64,000 nucleotides of DNA from an uncultured Eubacteriales bacterium (GTDB lineage: Bacteria > Bacillota > Clostridia > Oscillospirales > Acutalibacteraceae). Below the pieces are notes generated by a model. That model saw nothing but the letters and a program-made list of their open reading frames with translations. It was not told the origin of the DNA and ran no database searches. Of this stretch, positions 1 to 8,677 are shown one piece after another; positions within the stretch are counted from its first letter, which is position 1; each line of letters begins with the position of its first letter. Location of the stretch: assembly GCA_934444365.1 (NCBI GenBank), contig CAKSCM010000005.1, positions 1 to 64,000 on the forward strand, given 5' to 3'. A program made the translations under genes and the position numbers.

Positions 1-677
1 GATTGCGGTTCATCATTCAGCTGTAAAACAAGATATTGGCGTAATAATCCGCCGAGAATGGAATATGTCTGCAACGGATACCACCGTTACGGAAAGGAAA
101 ACTGTTCTCCGCATAAGATCGGTGAGGAAGTTCTCGACAGGCTGATACTCAAAGAGCTTGAGGAGCTTAAAATAATGGCCCATGAAAACTTTGAAAGAGT
201 TGACAAAGAACTGAAAAAGTGGCTTGCCGACCGTCCGCCGAAAAGCAGATAACAGCACTTAAGAATAAGCTCGCGCAGCGGAAAAACGACCAACAGCAAA
301 TACTGCTTGAAAGAATACGGGACAGAAAACACGCCGAAGTATATACCCAAATGCTTGTTTCCTGCGAAACGGATATTAAAACAATCGAAAACAGAATTCG
401 GGAAATGAAGGATATTGAAACTACGGTAAAGGAACGCAAAAAGCAAATGAAAAAAAGCGTAGAACTGCTTGACGGTATTATAGCCGACGGTGCGATAAGC
501 GATACGCATCTCAGGATGTTGGTGGATGAGATCGTTATATACGAAAAGAACGGAAAGCTTGATATTCAAATAACGCTTAACGGAGAATTCCGCACGCATA
601 TCGATTATTACGATGAAAGCGGAGATATAACCGACAGGCACGCCGAAATATGGTATTTTCCTGAATGGGCAGTTTAA
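1..677 (+). pseudogene. large serine recombinase, 3' fragment with a frameshift
   Basis: The reading frame is open from the window edge (frame 1, to 252) and begins with a recombinase zinc ribbon: CGSSFSC near base 4-24, then a second Cys pair in CNGYHRYGKENC (70-105). The homologous protein continues in another frame from about 219 to 677 (coiled-coil followed by a DUF4368-like end, LRMLVDEIVIYEKNGKL). WLADRP in frame 1 joins SAEKQITAL in the second frame, so a one-base loss near 225-240 breaks the gene. Known family: large serine recombinases move integrative elements and phages, with this C-terminal half binding the att site. The catalytic N-terminal domain would lie to the left of the window. 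A sequencing error in a live gene cannot be excluded. Confidence 0.8.
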
Positions 678-710
678 AAAGATGTCGTGTATAATATTTT
701 CCAATTACTT

Positions 711-739
711 TTGTAAAAGCAATTAGAATATGATATACT
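711..739 (+). promoter_or_regulatory. SigA-type promoter of the HEPN-like gene
   Basis: TTGTAA (711-716), 17-nt spacer, TATACT (734-739), preceded by TATGA matching the Gram-positive -16 element. Expected transcription start is about 746, which lies inside the ATG at 744 and favours translation from 762. Confidence 0.6.
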
Positions 740-761
740 TAAAATGGAGTTATTAAGAACA

Positions 762-2495
762 ATGAATAGCAAAATAACCAAAGATATAGTTTCGATTTTA
801 AATGATAATAGTTCATTAGAAAATAAGCGCAATAATATATATTCCTTATGCAAAAACAAACACAAGGAAAATCGTGCTTTACTCAGTATAACAGCCAAAA
901 TTCTTATGCGTCACTTTTTACCTATAAGGCCAGAAGATGATATTGATCGTAATATTAATGAAAATATTTCGGAGAAAAATCTCAACCGGCTAAAGGAAAT
1001 CGTTAATGCATCAAAATGCAGGTATTTTAATGCGATTTGTAGTGAATTATTATGGAAAAAAACACACGATATTGAAAATGCAAAAAAAGCTGTAATTGAT
1101 TATCAATTGGAACTACAAGCACCAACCGAAGAGCATGAATTATCGTATACTCAATTTGCTTTAGGCATCAGTAGGATTTGTTCAAAAACAAAAGTTGATA
1201 AATTTAACTTTTATAAATTTCTTAATAATGCATTAAGTTATATAAGGGATAATTATGAAAAGCCTGGTTATTGTATTTTATATATACTAAACGGAATAGC
1301 AAAATGTAAAGAGTATTACAATGAGATAGAAACCTCATATAAAGACGCAATTCAATACTATGAATTAAATGGGAAATTTGATAAAGCAGTTGCATTTTTA
1401 GAAGGCTTAGAAGATTTTTACACTTTAATCAAAAACGATACAAAGAAAAATGATGTGAGAATTAGAATTGCTGTCGACTATGAAAAGCAGGCAAATCAAT
1501 TGAATTGGGAAAGCAAAGAACATTCACATCAAATTATAAATCTAATTCACAAATCAATGAATTCATGGGAGCGAACAAATAGTAAAAATAAGAATTCTGA
1601 AAGAAAAAGGTTGGCAAAAAGAATTATACCTATAAAAGAGTTGTCTATGAAAACTCTGCAATCTTTTGAGATAGGTCCTATTGATATAAGTAAATCTGTT
1701 CAACAAATCAAAAACTATGTAGCTAACGAGTCATTTGAAATAATACTATATAGAATTTCAAAAATCATACAACTCAAATCCTTTGATAAATTGCTCAACG
1801 AATTTAAAACTTCAGGAAGAATAGCATCACAGATCTTTGCCCAAACGATATTGGACAGTAACGGACGCATAAAATGTATAATACCGCCAGCATTAAATGC
1901 ATCAAAAGATGAATTAATTACTATTATGGAACATCAAGCATTTGAAGAGTATACATTTACTGCAGATGCAATAATAACAAGATTTGTTTCCGAAGCAAAA
2001 AAGAAATTTGAATTTTCCAAGGATACTTTAAAATTTTTGGTTGAAAACAATGTTTTTGTCGAACCCGATAGACAGGACACTTTTTTGAATGGATTAGTGG
2101 CAGGATTTAATTTTGAGTTATCTACAGCAATGCATTTGTTAATGCCACAAATAGAACATGGAATAAGAAAAATAGCAGAAGAATGCGGATCAATTGTATA
2201 TAAAACAGATAAAAACGGAGTGGAGAAATCTTTATCTTTAGAAAGTATATTAGATCTGCCTGATGTAAAAGAATGCTTTGATGAAACATTTTTATTCAAT
2301 TTACGACTATTCTATACAAGTGACTATGGGTTTGGTATGCGAAATGCAGTCTGCCATGGTTTGTATTCTGATAAAGAATTACAAACGGCGCAAAGTCTGG
2401 CAGTATGGTGGTTTAGTTTGCATATTTGTTGTATGTACTCAACCAAACTAAAAGAAAGATTGCTGTCTCAAACCAAACTACAAGATAAAAAATAA
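762..2495 (+). CDS. DUF4209/HEPN-like protein with C-terminal RNxxxHG motif
   Basis: A 577-residue protein rich in Lys, Asn and Ile, predicted mostly helical. Near the C-terminus (base 2340, residue about 527) is YGFGMRNAVCHGLYSD, which matches the RNxxxHG signature of Pfam DUF4209 and also the R-x4-6-H active-site pattern of HEPN ribonucleases. Residues 1-400 are helical and TPR-like, with no family I recognise. An in-frame ATG at 744 exists, but the promoter would start transcription at about 746, so I choose 762, with GGAG at 746-749. The gene is far more AT-rich than its neighbours and sits just after a broken recombinase, which suggests horizontal transfer. Inference: an abortive-infection or stress RNase; the substrate is unknown. 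The domain assignment rests on the motif alone. Confidence 0.7.
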   Translation: MNSKITKDIVSILNDNSSLENKRNNIYSLCKNKHKENRALLSITAKILMRHFLPIRPEDDIDRNINENISEKNLNRLKEIVNASKCRYFNAICSELLWKKTHDIENAKKAVIDYQLELQAPTEEHELSYTQFALGISRICSKTKVDKFNFYKFLNNALSYIRDNYEKPGYCILYILNGIAKCKEYYNEIETSYKDAIQYYELNGKFDKAVAFLEGLEDFYTLIKNDTKKNDVRIRIAVDYEKQANQLNWESKEHSHQIINLIHKSMNSWERTNSKNKNSERKRLAKRIIPIKELSMKTLQSFEIGPIDISKSVQQIKNYVANESFEIILYRISKIIQLKSFDKLLNEFKTSGRIASQIFAQTILDSNGRIKCIIPPALNASKDELITIMEHQAFEEYTFTADAIITRFVSEAKKKFEFSKDTLKFLVENNVFVEPDRQDTFLNGLVAGFNFELSTAMHLLMPQIEHGIRKIAEECGSIVYKTDKNGVEKSLSLESILDLPDVKECFDETFLFNLRLFYTSDYGFGMRNAVCHGLYSDKELQTAQSLAVWWFSLHICCMYSTKLKERLLSQTKLQDKK

Positions 2496-2571
2496 CAAGT
2501 TAAACCCTGAAATAATGTTCTGCTATGAATACTATTATAGTTGTAAAGTTCAAAAAATTAAAAATTCATGC

Positions 2572-2613
2572 TATAAAAAACGCTCAAAGCCGCATAAACA
2601 AAGGCTTTGAGCG
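2572..2613 (-). terminator. intrinsic terminator of tRNA-Leu(CAG)
   Basis: On the minus strand, an 11-bp perfect stem (CGCTCAAAGCC pairing with GGCTTTGAGCG, bases 2581-2613) is followed by six Ts, directly after the encoded CCA. Confidence 0.9.
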
Positions 2614-2614
2614 G

Positions 2615-2701
2615 TGGTGCGGATAACAGGAATTGAACCTGCATGGTATTGCTACCACTAGAACCTGAATCTAGCGCGTCTGCCAGTTCCGCCATATCCG
2701 C
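2615..2701 (-). tRNA. tRNA-Leu (anticodon CAG)
   Basis: An 87-nt class II tRNA with CCA encoded (2615-2617). The acceptor stem is GCGGATA/TATCCGC. The anticodon loop TTCAGGT in stem CTAGA/TCTAG gives CAG. A long variable arm (TGGTAGCAATACCA) and a T-loop GTTCAATTC are present. It has its own promoter (2812-2840) and terminator. Confidence 0.96.
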
Positions 2702-2775
2702 ATATTAATTTTTCGTCCTCTGAATTTTACACGGCGAGGACATTCCGAGGCGGAGCGCAAAAGCCTTATTCCGCA

Positions 2776-2814
2776 AATACTCTTTGCTTATCGTCGCCGA
2801 CAGCAAAGAGTATT
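2776..2814. repeat. 13-bp perfect inverted repeat in the tRNA-Leu leader
   Basis: AATACTCTTTGCT (2776-2788) and AGCAAAGAGTATT (2802-2814) are separated by 13 nt. No T-run follows on either strand, so it is not a clear terminator. It overlaps the -10 box and probable start site of the tRNA-Leu promoter, so it may be an operator or part of the pre-tRNA leader. Confidence 0.6.
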
Positions 2815-2840
2815 GTAACACATTCTTTTAAAAATATCAA
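2812..2840 (-). promoter_or_regulatory. promoter of tRNA-Leu(CAG)
   Basis: On the minus strand: TTGATA (2835-2840), 17-nt spacer ending TGTGT, TACAAT (2812-2817). Start is expected near 2805, giving a leader of about 100 nt before the mature tRNA. Confidence 0.75.
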
Positions 2841-2998
2841 CCTGTATTTTTAATTTTCTTGCCTTAAATTTCATCATCTTAAATCCGGACAATCAGTGCG
2901 TTCAATTTATAAATGATAATGATTTTTTCGACGAATCTCCGGTTTTTACAGTTTCAAAAACTCGGGCTTTCCGGTATAAGCACAAGCTTACCTCATTT

Positions 2999-4075
2999 TT
3001 ATATGGCCGTGCAAACGGCCTTTGTCATCTCATCGGTACCTACAACCGGAAGCTTATCGCTCGCGATATCCGGAGTGCGGCAATGCTCTATTGCGGTATC
3101 GACCGCCCTTTCCAGGGCGAGGGCTGCTTCCTCCTGTGAAAAAGAATACCTGAACATCATGGCGACCGACAGTATCTGTGCCAGCGGATTGGCTATTCCC
3201 TTGCCGGCAATGTCCGGAGCGGAGCCGTGAACCGGCTCGTACAGTCCGAAACTCCCCTCTGCAAGGCTCGCCGACGGCAGCATTCCTATAGATCCGCAAA
3301 GGGCGGCCGATTCGTCGGAAAGTATATCTCCGAACATATTCGACGCCAGAATAACGTCGAATTTATCCGGAGCGGTAACAAGCTGCATTGATGCATTATC
3401 AATGTACATGTGATCAAGCCTTACATCCGGGTAATTCTTTGCCACCTCGCAAACCGTTTTCTGCCATAAAACCGACGAGCGTAAAACATTCGCTTTATCT
3501 ACCGACGTTACATGACCCGAGCGTTTTCTCGCCGCCTCAAAGGCGACCTCAGCTATGCGCTTTATCTGGCTTTCGGAATAATACTCGGTATCAAAAGCCG
3601 CTTTCTCACCGTCTGATGTCGTTATTTCGCCGCTTTCGCCGAAGTATATTCCGGAACATATTTCGCGAACGGTTAAAATATCTATACCGCCGTTTAATAT
3701 CTCGCTTTTGAGGGGAGATGCCGAAACAAGACAGGCTCTCGTAACGGCCGGACGCAAATTGGCGAACAGCCCCAAGCCCTTGCGGATTCCGAGCAAGCCC
3801 GCCTCCGGACGCTTGGATTTATCAAGATGATCCCACTTTTTACCGCCTACGGCAGCGAGCAAAACGGCATCCGATTTCTTACAAATCCGCAATGTGTCCT
3901 CCGGCAAGGGCGTACCGACCGCGTCGATGGCCGCACCGCCTATAAAAGCCTTGACAAATTCCAGTTCGAATCCGAATTTTCCCGCCGCACACATCGCGGC
4001 CGTAACCGCCGAATCGGCGATTTCCGGTCCGATTCCGTCGCCCGGTAAAAGAGCTACCCTATATTTATTCTTCAT
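2999..4075 (-). CDS. leuB: 3-isopropylmalate dehydrogenase LeuB
   Basis: A 358-residue cytosolic enzyme that oxidatively decarboxylates 3-isopropylmalate with NAD in leucine synthesis. Visible are the N-terminal LPGDGIGPEI, GIYFGESGEI around residue 140, the substrate loop YIDNASMQL (about 225) and the metal/NAD segment SNMFGDILSDE (about 245) of the isocitrate/isopropylmalate dehydrogenase family. The length is normal. A GGCGGTG ribosome site lies about 8 nt before the ATG. It is the last gene of a minus-strand run, 21 bp after the MATE gene. leuA and leuCD are not in the window, so this copy is separated from its usual partners. Confidence 0.95.
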   Translation of the reverse strand: MKNKYRVALLPGDGIGPEIADSAVTAAMCAAGKFGFELEFVKAFIGGAAIDAVGTPLPEDTLRICKKSDAVLLAAVGGKKWDHLDKSKRPEAGLLGIRKGLGLFANLRPAVTRACLVSASPLKSEILNGGIDILTVREICSGIYFGESGEITTSDGEKAAFDTEYYSESQIKRIAEVAFEAARKRSGHVTSVDKANVLRSSVLWQKTVCEVAKNYPDVRLDHMYIDNASMQLVTAPDKFDVILASNMFGDILSDESAALCGSIGMLPSASLAEGSFGLYEPVHGSAPDIAGKGIANPLAQILSVAMMFRYSFSQEEAALALERAVDTAIEHCRTPDIASDKLPVVGTDEMTKAVCTAI

Positions 4076-4096
4076 ATCAACACCGCCAAACTTAAA

Positions 4097-5542
4097 TTAC
4101 TGCTGTTTTTCCGCCGAGTTTTTTTCTGCCCCGCCGTTTGATTCGTTTAAATTATCGCCCAGATGCATTACCGGCTTTTTCCACCTGTTTGTATTAACAT
4201 ATATAAGACCGACAATCGCCGATATTATGGGTGCAAATCCGAGTGCGGCAGCCACGCCGTTTACACCCATACCAAAGCTGTACGCTAAAATATAAGCGAG
4301 CGGAATGCGCACTGCAAGCGAGTTGACCGCCGAGTTTATAAGCGAAAAAAGCGTGTGGCCCGAGCCGGTAGCAAGTCCGTTTGTGCAGAAAAATACACAT
4401 GCTATAAGGTAATCAAAGCTTGCAAGCCGCAAATAGGTCGGTCCTATGCTCATACACTGCTCGTAAAGGCTCAGTTCGTCGCCGGACAGTCCGTTCGGAC
4501 TCATAAACAGATTGATAATTGCATTCGGAAAAAGATTTATAGCCGCAAAAACGGCCACCGATACGGCAAATGCCATGCCCATTCCGCACCACATTGTCTT
4601 TTTGGCCCTGTCGAATTTCCCGGCGCCGATATTCTGGGCCGACATGGAGGAAATCGACGACGACATGGCAATGCAAGCGAGTATTCCGAAGGTATTAAGC
4701 TTCGAAGCAATACCAAGTACGCTCGAGCCCACCACCGGAAGAATGCTGTTTGAAAGGCCGGTCAAGATCAAAAACGAAAAACCGGTTATGGAAAACTGCA
4801 CCGAGGTAGGCAGACCAATGCGAAGTATAAGACGTAATTTCTCCCGGTCGATTTTGAAAGACGAGGGCTTAAAGTCAAAGACAAAGCTCTTTTTACGTAA
4901 ATAGATTACCGAAAGCACAAAGCTCAGCGCAATAGATATAACGGTCGCCCATGCGGCGCCGGCGGCGCGAAGCCCCAAAACACCTACAAAAACCACGTCA
5001 AGCACTATATTGCACCCGGCCGCAATTCCGACAAAAACAAGCGGTCGCACCGAATCGCCCATTCCTCTTAGTATTCCGCTGACGGCATTGTAGCCGAAGG
5101 TGAATATCGATCCGGCCGAGCATATAAGCATATAGCTCGCGGCGTCGTCAAAAACCTCCCCGTCAGCACCAAGCAGGTGCAGAATCCGGGAATTGAATAT
5201 CATCATTATTGCCGTAACGGCAACCGATATTATAAAAAACACGGTAAAAAGCGTGCCGATGGTCTTTTTCTGGTCGTCGTCCTTTCCTGCCCCCTGATAC
5301 TGGGCTATCATAACGGTAGCGCCCACACCGAGCCCCGACACCATATTGATTATAAGCTGCATGACCTGAGAGCCGACCTGAACCGACGATACGCCTATCG
5401 GCCCGACGTACTGCCCTACAACTATCATATCCACTACCGAATAAAGCGCCTGCAAAAGATTTGCAAGCAAAAACGGTACCGAAAAGCCAAGCAGCTGCTT
5501 GAAAACATTGCCGCTTGTTAAATCCTTTTTGAATTCCGGCAT
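4097..5542 (-). CDS. MATE family multidrug/sodium antiporter
   Basis: A 481-residue inner-membrane protein with about twelve hydrophobic helices in two homologous halves, beginning MPEFKKDLTSGNVFKQL. The family exports cationic compounds in exchange for Na+ or H+. VDMIVVGQYVG near residue 40 and RGMGDSVRPL near residue 165 are typical of NorM/DinF-like members. I choose the ATG at 5542 because AAGGA lies 6-7 nt upstream; an in-frame ATG at 5575 abuts the preceding hairpin and has no ribosome site. The substrate cannot be read from sequence. Confidence 0.9.
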   Translation of the reverse strand: MPEFKKDLTSGNVFKQLLGFSVPFLLANLLQALYSVVDMIVVGQYVGPIGVSSVQVGSQVMQLIINMVSGLGVGATVMIAQYQGAGKDDDQKKTIGTLFTVFFIISVAVTAIMMIFNSRILHLLGADGEVFDDAASYMLICSAGSIFTFGYNAVSGILRGMGDSVRPLVFVGIAAGCNIVLDVVFVGVLGLRAAGAAWATVISIALSFVLSVIYLRKKSFVFDFKPSSFKIDREKLRLILRIGLPTSVQFSITGFSFLILTGLSNSILPVVGSSVLGIASKLNTFGILACIAMSSSISSMSAQNIGAGKFDRAKKTMWCGMGMAFAVSVAVFAAINLFPNAIINLFMSPNGLSGDELSLYEQCMSIGPTYLRLASFDYLIACVFFCTNGLATGSGHTLFSLINSAVNSLAVRIPLAYILAYSFGMGVNGVAAALGFAPIISAIVGLIYVNTNRWKKPVMHLGDNLNESNGGAEKNSAEKQQ

Positions 5543-5578
5543 TTTAATTCCTTGATTTCCCCTTAATACAAACATTCT

Positions 5579-5604
5579 GAACCGGATAAAAGCTTATCCG
5601 GTTC
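5579..5604. terminator. hairpin between proA and the MATE gene
   Basis: Perfect 11-bp stem GAACCGGATAA/TTATCCGGTTC with a 4-nt loop. On the minus strand only a mixed T-rich stretch follows, so it may be a partial terminator or an mRNA-stabilising hairpin. Confidence 0.5.
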
Positions 5605-5631
5605 AAAAGAAAAATTCTATGCAATCTTATT

Positions 5632-6876
5632 CTATCTTACCTGACCGTTACCGTTGATAATGTACTTATAGGTGGTCATTTCCTTAAGGCCCATGGGACC
5701 TCTGGCGTGCAGCTTCTGGGTCGAAATGCCTATTTCGGCACCGAGTCCGAATTCGCCGCCGTCGGTGAATCTCGTCGAGGCATTTACATACACGGCCGCC
5801 GAATCGATAAGCCGGCGGAATTTCTCGGCATTTTGTTCGTTTTCGGTAACGATGCACTCGCTGTGTCCGCTCGAATAGCGGTTTATATGCTCTATCGCCT
5901 CGTCGACATCCGAAACCACCTTGACAGACAATATATAATCGAGGAATTCCCTCGCGTAGTCATCATCACTCGCCGCTTTAATACCGGGGAGGATATCGGC
6001 TGTTTGCTCACAGCCGCGAAGCTCAACATTCTTCTTGTCGGTCATGGTCTTCATCTTAGGCAAAAAGCGCTCGGCTATATTTTTGTTAACAAGCACGCTT
6101 TCGCATGCATTGCAAACCGAAACACGCGATGTTTTCGCATTGTAAACAATATTTGCCGCCATATCCAAATCGGCCGACTCGTCAACATAAACGTGACAAT
6201 TGCCGGTGCCTGTCTCTATAACCGGGACGGTGGCGTTCTCAACAACGCTTTTTATAAGACCGGCTCCTCCCCTCGGGATAAGCAGATCCACCTTGCCCTT
6301 CATTCTCATAAGCTCGGTTGCGCTCTCGCGCGAGGTGTTGTCTATAAGACAAATGCAGTCCTCGGGAAACCCGACATTTTTTAAGGCAGAACGCATTATT
6401 TCTACAATTTTTCTGTTGGAATTAAGGGCCTCTTTGCCTCCCCTTAAAACCACGGCGCTGCCGGCCTTAAGGCACAGTACGGCCGCGTCGCTCGTGACAT
6501 TGGGTCGGGCCTCGTAAATTATGCCTATAACGCCCATCGGCACCGACATTTTTATTATTTCGAGCCCGTTCGGACGAATACTCCGGCTTAAAACGACCCC
6601 TACCGGATCGTCAAGCTTCACTACCTCTCTTACTCCGTTTGCCATTCCGTCGATCCGCTTTTTATCAAGGCTGAGCCTGTCTATCATCGAATCGCTGATT
6701 CCGCTGCTGCGCGCTGCTTCAACATTGGCACGGTTACATTCTATTATTTCCTCAAAACGCGACGACAATGCGTCCGCTATTGCCTCAAGTGCGTGATTTT
6801 TCTCCTCGCTGCTTGCGGTATTCAAAAAAAGCGACGCTTTTTTCGCGTTTGTACAAAGCATTTCAACCGCTGTCAT
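5632..6876 (-). CDS. proA: gamma-glutamyl phosphate reductase ProA
   Basis: A 414-residue NADPH-dependent enzyme of the aldehyde dehydrogenase fold that reduces glutamyl-5-phosphate to the semialdehyde in proline synthesis. It shows IYEARPNVTSD near residue 110, a LLIPRGGAGL loop, the catalytic Cys in SVCNACESVLV, and the C-terminal LHARGPMGLKEMTTYKY typical of ProA. The start at 6876 has AAAGGAGC about 8 nt upstream; a longer frame to 6954 lacks a ribosome site. It follows proB by 100 bp in the same transcript. Confidence 0.97.
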   Translation of the reverse strand: MTAVEMLCTNAKKASLFLNTASSEEKNHALEAIADALSSRFEEIIECNRANVEAARSSGISDSMIDRLSLDKKRIDGMANGVREVVKLDDPVGVVLSRSIRPNGLEIIKMSVPMGVIGIIYEARPNVTSDAAVLCLKAGSAVVLRGGKEALNSNRKIVEIMRSALKNVGFPEDCICLIDNTSRESATELMRMKGKVDLLIPRGGAGLIKSVVENATVPVIETGTGNCHVYVDESADLDMAANIVYNAKTSRVSVCNACESVLVNKNIAERFLPKMKTMTDKKNVELRGCEQTADILPGIKAASDDDYAREFLDYILSVKVVSDVDEAIEHINRYSSGHSECIVTENEQNAEKFRRLIDSAAVYVNASTRFTDGGEFGLGAEIGISTQKLHARGPMGLKEMTTYKYIINGNGQVR

Positions 6877-6976
6877 TTTTAACGCTCCTTTACTGTTGTG
6901 TCGTACCGTATAGAGGAAAATGCCTAAAAAAGCCGATTTCCTCGCCATATGCACCTATCGTCACAAAATTTGCCTT

Positions 6977-7765
6977 TTATTCTACCGAAACCGGCTCAAA
7001 GGTCGTACCGACCGCGTCCCCGTTTACCGCTTTATATATAAGCTCGGGCTCCTCACCCGAAATTATCATGGCCTTTATTCCGCGCTCGACCGCATATTCG
7101 GCCGCCAGTACCTTGGTATGCATACCTCCGGTTCCTCTCAATGTACCGGATCCGCCCGCGCATTCGCGCATTTCGGGTGTTATGTGCTCAACGTGGCTTA
7201 TAAGCTTTGCGCTTGAATCGATCCGCGGATCCTTGTCGTAAAGTCCGTCGGTATCGGTAACCATTATAAGAAGATCGGCCGAACAAAGCTCCGCCACTAT
7301 TGCGGAGAGGTGATCGTTATCGCCGAAGAATATTTCCTCGGTAGAAACGGTATCGTTCTCGTTAACTATGGGGATGACCCCCATTTCAATAAGAGCCGCA
7401 AAGGTATTCTCGGTATTTTCCTTGCGATTCTCGTCCTCGACTATATCACGGGTAAGCAATATTTGTGCTACCGGAGTATTGTATTCTCCGAAAAGCTTGT
7501 CGTACATAAACATCAAATCGCACTGCCCTACAGCGGCGGCGGCCTGCTTCATACGGGTGCTTTCCGGCTTAACATTAAGCTCGAGACGTCCCACTCCGAC
7601 CGCTATTGCGCCCGAGGACACAAGCACCATTTCATGACCCGAGTTGTGAAGATCGCTCATTACCCTCGCAAGCCGTTCTATCTTTCTAATATTCGCTTTG
7701 CCGTTTTGGTAGGTTATGGTTGAGCTTCCCACCTTAACAACAATTCTCTTTTTCTCCACGGACAT
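6977..7765 (-). CDS. proB: glutamate 5-kinase ProB, short form without PUA domain
   Basis: A 262-residue amino-acid kinase that phosphorylates glutamate as the first step of proline synthesis. It has the N-terminal RIVVKVGSST, VSSGAIAVG near residue 50, and ENDTVS and TDTDGLYDKDP downstream. It ends after the kinase domain, so the RNA-binding-like PUA domain of longer ProB proteins is missing, as in many Firmicutes. AAAGGGG lies 8 nt before the ATG. It lies 5 bp after ribF, which ties proline synthesis to the translation operon transcript. Confidence 0.96.
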   Translation of the reverse strand: MSVEKKRIVVKVGSSTITYQNGKANIRKIERLARVMSDLHNSGHEMVLVSSGAIAVGVGRLELNVKPESTRMKQAAAAVGQCDLMFMYDKLFGEYNTPVAQILLTRDIVEDENRKENTENTFAALIEMGVIPIVNENDTVSTEEIFFGDNDHLSAIVAELCSADLLIMVTDTDGLYDKDPRIDSSAKLISHVEHITPEMRECAGGSGTLRGTGGMHTKVLAAEYAVERGIKAMIISGEEPELIYKAVNGDAVGTTFEPVSVE

Positions 7766-7770
7766 ACATT

Positions 7771-8676
7771 CTACCCCTTTGTTTCGCTTTCAAAAATGCT
7801 GCGCGACCTTTCGGCGTCGTAGGCTATTGCCGCTTCAAGCTCGCCGAGCGTTGCAAATTTTTTCTCATCTCTTAAAAAATCAAAAAGCTCGACCTCAACC
7901 GCTTCGCCGTAAAGATTCCCCGAAAAATTGAGGATATAGCTCTCTGCTCTCGGAATATTCTCGTCGCTGACGGTCGGTCTGACCCCTATATTGGTAACGG
8001 CGCAATAAATGCGTCCGCCCAATTTTGCGCGCGAGGCGTAAACCCCGAACCTCGGAAGTATAAACCCCGGCGGCAGAGCCTGATTTATCGTCGGCGCCAT
8101 AAGCTTACGGCCGAGATGCTGTCCGCTTACCACCGGAAAATCAAAGGAAAAGGCCCGTCCGAGCATACCGTTTGCAAGCCTTATATCGCCGGATTTAATC
8201 GCCTGTCTTATAGCAGATGACGACACCACACATCCGTCGTATTCGACCGGTGAAACCGCCGTGAATTCCGCCCCTAAGCGTTCGCATTTTTCTTTAAGAA
8301 AATCCGCCGTTCCTTTAGCCCCGCGGCCGAAACGGCAGTTAAATCCGCAGGTCATATGCCTGACCTTAAGCTTTGAAAAAAGAAAGTCATCCACAAAATC
8401 CTCGGCGCTTGTGTCCTTTATATCCTCCAAATCGAGCAATATAAGGGTATCGACACCGAGCTTTGCAAGGCTTTCTTCAAAGCTTTTTAAGGTCATCAAT
8501 TCGTCGCTTACACCCCGGCGCACCGAAATAACGGTGCACCCGACTCCCAGCCTTTTAGCCGCTGCAAGCGCATTTTTTATAACCGCAATATGGCCCAGAT
8601 GCAGCCCGTCAAATGTGCCGAGCGCCGCTGAGCAGCCGTCCTTTATATTAACATCATATCCTGTAAGTATCTGCAT
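7771..8676 (-). CDS. ribF: bifunctional riboflavin kinase/FAD synthetase RibF
   Basis: A 301-residue enzyme making FMN and then FAD from riboflavin. The N-terminal half is the nucleotidyltransferase (GTFDGLHLGHIAV near 22-34, and SSSAIRQAIKSGDI near 150). The C-terminal half is the riboflavin kinase, with GRKLMAPTIN near 188 and ESYILNFSGNLYG near 245. It starts one base after the truB stop, so the two are translationally linked. Length is normal. Confidence 0.95.
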   Translation of the reverse strand: MQILTGYDVNIKDGCSAALGTFDGLHLGHIAVIKNALAAAKRLGVGCTVISVRRGVSDELMTLKSFEESLAKLGVDTLILLDLEDIKDTSAEDFVDDFLFSKLKVRHMTCGFNCRFGRGAKGTADFLKEKCERLGAEFTAVSPVEYDGCVVSSSAIRQAIKSGDIRLANGMLGRAFSFDFPVVSGQHLGRKLMAPTINQALPPGFILPRFGVYASRAKLGGRIYCAVTNIGVRPTVSDENIPRAESYILNFSGNLYGEAVEVELFDFLRDEKKFATLGELEAAIAYDAERSRSIFESETKG

Positions 8677-8677
8677 A

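Noticed and set aside
2615..2701. tRNA-Leu 3' end as attachment site of the left element
   Set aside because: Large serine recombinases rarely use tRNA 3' ends, and no duplicate of the tRNA end was seen within the window.
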